A stretch of DNA of 7,375 nt from Planctomycetales bacterium (GTDB taxonomy: Bacteria; Planctomycetota; Planctomycetia; Planctomycetales; Planctomycetaceae), in NCBI GenBank assembly GCA_020050375.1, contig JAGVKR010000030.1, positions 1-7,375 of the forward strand, read 5' to 3'. Each line of letters starts with the position of its first letter. The first letter of the stretch is position 1. The notes under the pieces were generated by a model. The model did not search any database and was not told the DNA's origin. It worked only from the letters and a program-made list of their open reading frames with translations. Both the position numbers and the translations under genes were made by a program. Of this stretch, positions 5,583 through 7,375 are shown one piece after another.

Positions 5583-7232
5583 ATGCCTCTTTATCAGCAT
5601 CTTGTTCGCGATCTGCGGCAGTCGTTTCCGCAGCCGGTTTCCGATCGAGTCCACGATGCGTACTTCGTGTTCTCGTTTCTGCGGGCCCTCGATCAGCTCG
5701 ATGCGATGAAATCGGCGATGCCGATGCTCGGCAAGCCGGAAGTTCTCGACTACGCCGCCGCCCGCGCCTGCCGGATGGCGGACGACCCGCAGTCGGTCGA
5801 GCAGGTGACGGGAAAACTCGTCGAGCATCTGTCGGGAATGTTCATCTGGGGCCATCCGCGGTCACAGGTCAACGTGGTCCCCTCGCCGACGATTCCCAGC
5901 ATCATCGGGGGGCTGCTCCCTTCAATTTACAATCCGAATCTCGTCAGCGACGAATCATCGAGAAAGATCGCCGTCGCCGAGATCGAGGCTTCGTCGATCG
6001 CCGCGGCCCTCGTCGGGTTCGATCCCGAGAAATCGGCCGGCGTATTTACGTTCGGTGGGACCGGGACGACGCTCTACGGTGTGAAGATCGGTCTCGAAAA
6101 GGCCTGCCCGGGGACGATGCAAACGGGGCTTGGCACGCCGGCTTACGTCGTCTGCTCCGAACGGGCCCATTATGCGGGAAGGACAGTGGCCGGCTGGCTC
6201 GGTCTGGGGTTCGAGCGCCTGGTCGAAGTACCGGCCGATGAAAACAACGAGATTCGCACCTGCCTGCTCGAAACGATGTGCCGCGACCTGCTCAAGCAGG
6301 GAAAACGCATCGCGGCGATCATCGCCACAATGGGGACGACCGACGCCTTCGGGGTCGACGACCTCGCGGCCGTCGTCGAGATTCGCGACAAGCTGGTGGA
6401 CGAATTCTCGCTCGACTACGTCCCGCACGTGCACGCCGACGCCGTCATCGGCTGGGCCTGGAGCGTGTTCAACGACTACGACTTCGCCGCCAATCTGCTT
6501 GGATTTCGCAAGCGGACGTTGCGGGCGCTGGCGGGGGTTCACCGGCGAATGCAGTATCTGGGACAGGCCGACTCGCTGGGAATCGACTTTCACAAGACAG
6601 GTTTTGCCCCGTACGTGTCGAGCCTGTTTCTGGCGCGCGACGCCGCCGACCTTCAGAAAGTCGCCCGCGCGCCCGAATCGATGCCGTATCTCTTCCAGTC
6701 GGGCGAGTACCACCCCGGTCAATTCACGCTCGAGACGACCCGCAGCGGCGGCGGACCGATGGCGGCGCTCGCCAATCTATTGATGTTCGGGAAGAACGGC
6801 CTGCGGGCGCTATTGGGCCATCTGGTATCGATGGCCGAAGATTTTCGCGAGCAACTCGAAGGGCATGCCGCCACGCACGTACTCAACGGCGGCAACTTCG
6901 GGCCGGTGACGCTGTTTCGCGTCTATCCGGACGGCGTCGACACGTTCAGCTTTCCGCAGCGAGAGCAGACCGATCCGGCTCTTCGTGCCCGTTTGCGGGA
7001 ATACAACGACTACAACCGCCACATTTTCGCCCTGATCCAGAACGAGGCGCTGCAGGGGCGAGGCGTGGTGATTTCACTGACCGATTGCTACCGCGAAACG
7101 AGCTACGGCGAACAAATCGTGGCCCTCAAAAGCTACATCATGAGCCCCTTTTCGGAAGAGCACGACGTCGAGAACGTCCTCGAATCAATCTGGAAAGCCC
7201 GCGCCCGGATTGCGGCCGAGGGCGCGCCGTAG
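5583..7232 (+). CDS. PLP-dependent group II amino acid decarboxylase, substrate unknown
   Basis: A 549-residue cytoplasmic enzyme of the pyridoxal-dependent decarboxylase family that includes glutamate, tyrosine, diaminobutyrate and aspartate decarboxylases. Visible features are the phosphate-binding GGTGTT at residues 158-163, His197 (SERAHY) where the family stacks a His on the PLP ring, Asp286 in HVHADA for the pyridine nitrogen, and Lys338 in GIDFHKTGFAPY as the Schiff-base lysine. The catalytic set is therefore intact. The usual HVDAA around the Asp reads HADAV here, and the protein is longer than GadB (about 466), nearer to long forms such as the aspartate decarboxylase PanP; the substrate is not readable. 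The ATG at 5583 follows GGGGA closely; TTG at 5574 is an alternative, and an in-frame TGA at 5529 bars anything further upstream. No transporter or pathway gene adjoins it. Confidence 0.9.
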   Translation: MPLYQHLVRDLRQSFPQPVSDRVHDAYFVFSFLRALDQLDAMKSAMPMLGKPEVLDYAAARACRMADDPQSVEQVTGKLVEHLSGMFIWGHPRSQVNVVPSPTIPSIIGGLLPSIYNPNLVSDESSRKIAVAEIEASSIAAALVGFDPEKSAGVFTFGGTGTTLYGVKIGLEKACPGTMQTGLGTPAYVVCSERAHYAGRTVAGWLGLGFERLVEVPADENNEIRTCLLETMCRDLLKQGKRIAAIIATMGTTDAFGVDDLAAVVEIRDKLVDEFSLDYVPHVHADAVIGWAWSVFNDYDFAANLLGFRKRTLRALAGVHRRMQYLGQADSLGIDFHKTGFAPYVSSLFLARDAADLQKVARAPESMPYLFQSGEYHPGQFTLETTRSGGGPMAALANLLMFGKNGLRALLGHLVSMAEDFREQLEGHAATHVLNGGNFGPVTLFRVYPDGVDTFSFPQREQTDPALRARLREYNDYNRHIFALIQNEALQGRGVVISLTDCYRETSYGEQIVALKSYIMSPFSEEHDVENVLESIWKARARIAAEGAP

Positions 7233-7250
7233 GGGGACGGACGATGGCCC

Positions 7251-7316
7251 GGAAGTCAGGGAGGGGGACATCCAGTATGGACGCGACCCCCCCAGCCCCC
7301 CCTTCCTAAGGGGGGG
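7251..7316. repeat. G/C hairpin and repeat word downstream of the decarboxylase
   Basis: A perfect 9-bp hairpin has arms CCCCCCCTT (7296-7304) and AAGGGGGGG (7308-7316) with loop CCT, preceded by a second run of seven C (7287-7293). Just before it, GGAAGTCAGG (7251-7260) repeats exactly the word at 4552-4561. The hairpin begins 64 bases after the decarboxylase stop and lacks a following T-run, so it is either a non-classical terminator or an intergenic repeat element. The rest of 7233-7375 shows nothing else I can support. Confidence 0.65.
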
Positions 7317-7375
7317 AGGCACGACGGGGGATGTTGCGCGAGCCGCGTGCCGCGCTGTCGACCACCGCCGGCCCC

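Noticed and set aside
6278..7309. A 343-codon plus-strand frame running past the decarboxylase stop
   Set aside because: It is a shifted reading of the decarboxylase gene, Arg-rich and with no domain. The true frame carries intact catalytic motifs to its own stop at 7232.

Overview
The window is high-GC bacterial chromosome with dense, ordinary coding content. Nothing in it looks like phage, plasmid or an insertion sequence. The best guess for the source is a member of the Planctomycetes. The reasons are the GC-rich coding style, the bacterial prolyl-tRNA synthetase next to a YhaM-like exonuclease, a lineage-type hypothetical protein, and short G-rich degenerate repeats between genes. This is an inference from style, not from a marker gene.

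Layout, left to right. Bases 1-594 (+) are the C-terminal half of a zinc-dependent alcohol dehydrogenase whose start lies outside the window. Convergent to it is a two-gene toxin-antitoxin module on the minus strand: a small antitoxin (1076-1303) overlapping by four bases a PIN-domain VapC-type toxin (693-1079). Upstream on the same strand is proS, prolyl-tRNA synthetase (1504-3252). Divergent from proS is a YhaM-like OB-fold plus HD-domain 3'-5' exoribonuclease (3518-4525, +). It converges on an uncharacterised 260-residue protein (4593-5375, -). Divergent from that protein is a 549-residue PLP-dependent group II amino acid decarboxylase (5583-7232, +). The last 143 bases hold no gene, only a short shared repeat word and a perfect G/C hairpin.

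Apart from the toxin-antitoxin pair, the genes are single transcription units that share no evident pathway. Two divergent intergenic regions (3253-3517 and 5376-5582) probably carry back-to-back promoters, and each contains a 10-bp perfect palindrome. The items most worth a second look are the uncharacterised protein at 4593-5375, whose N-terminus resembles the ribosomal L7/L12 C-terminal or ClpS fold; a run of degenerate 7-bp repeats between a predicted promoter and the decarboxylase start; and a related-looking family of G-rich repeats in other gaps. I found no CRISPR array, tRNA, rRNA or recognisable novel multi-gene system.
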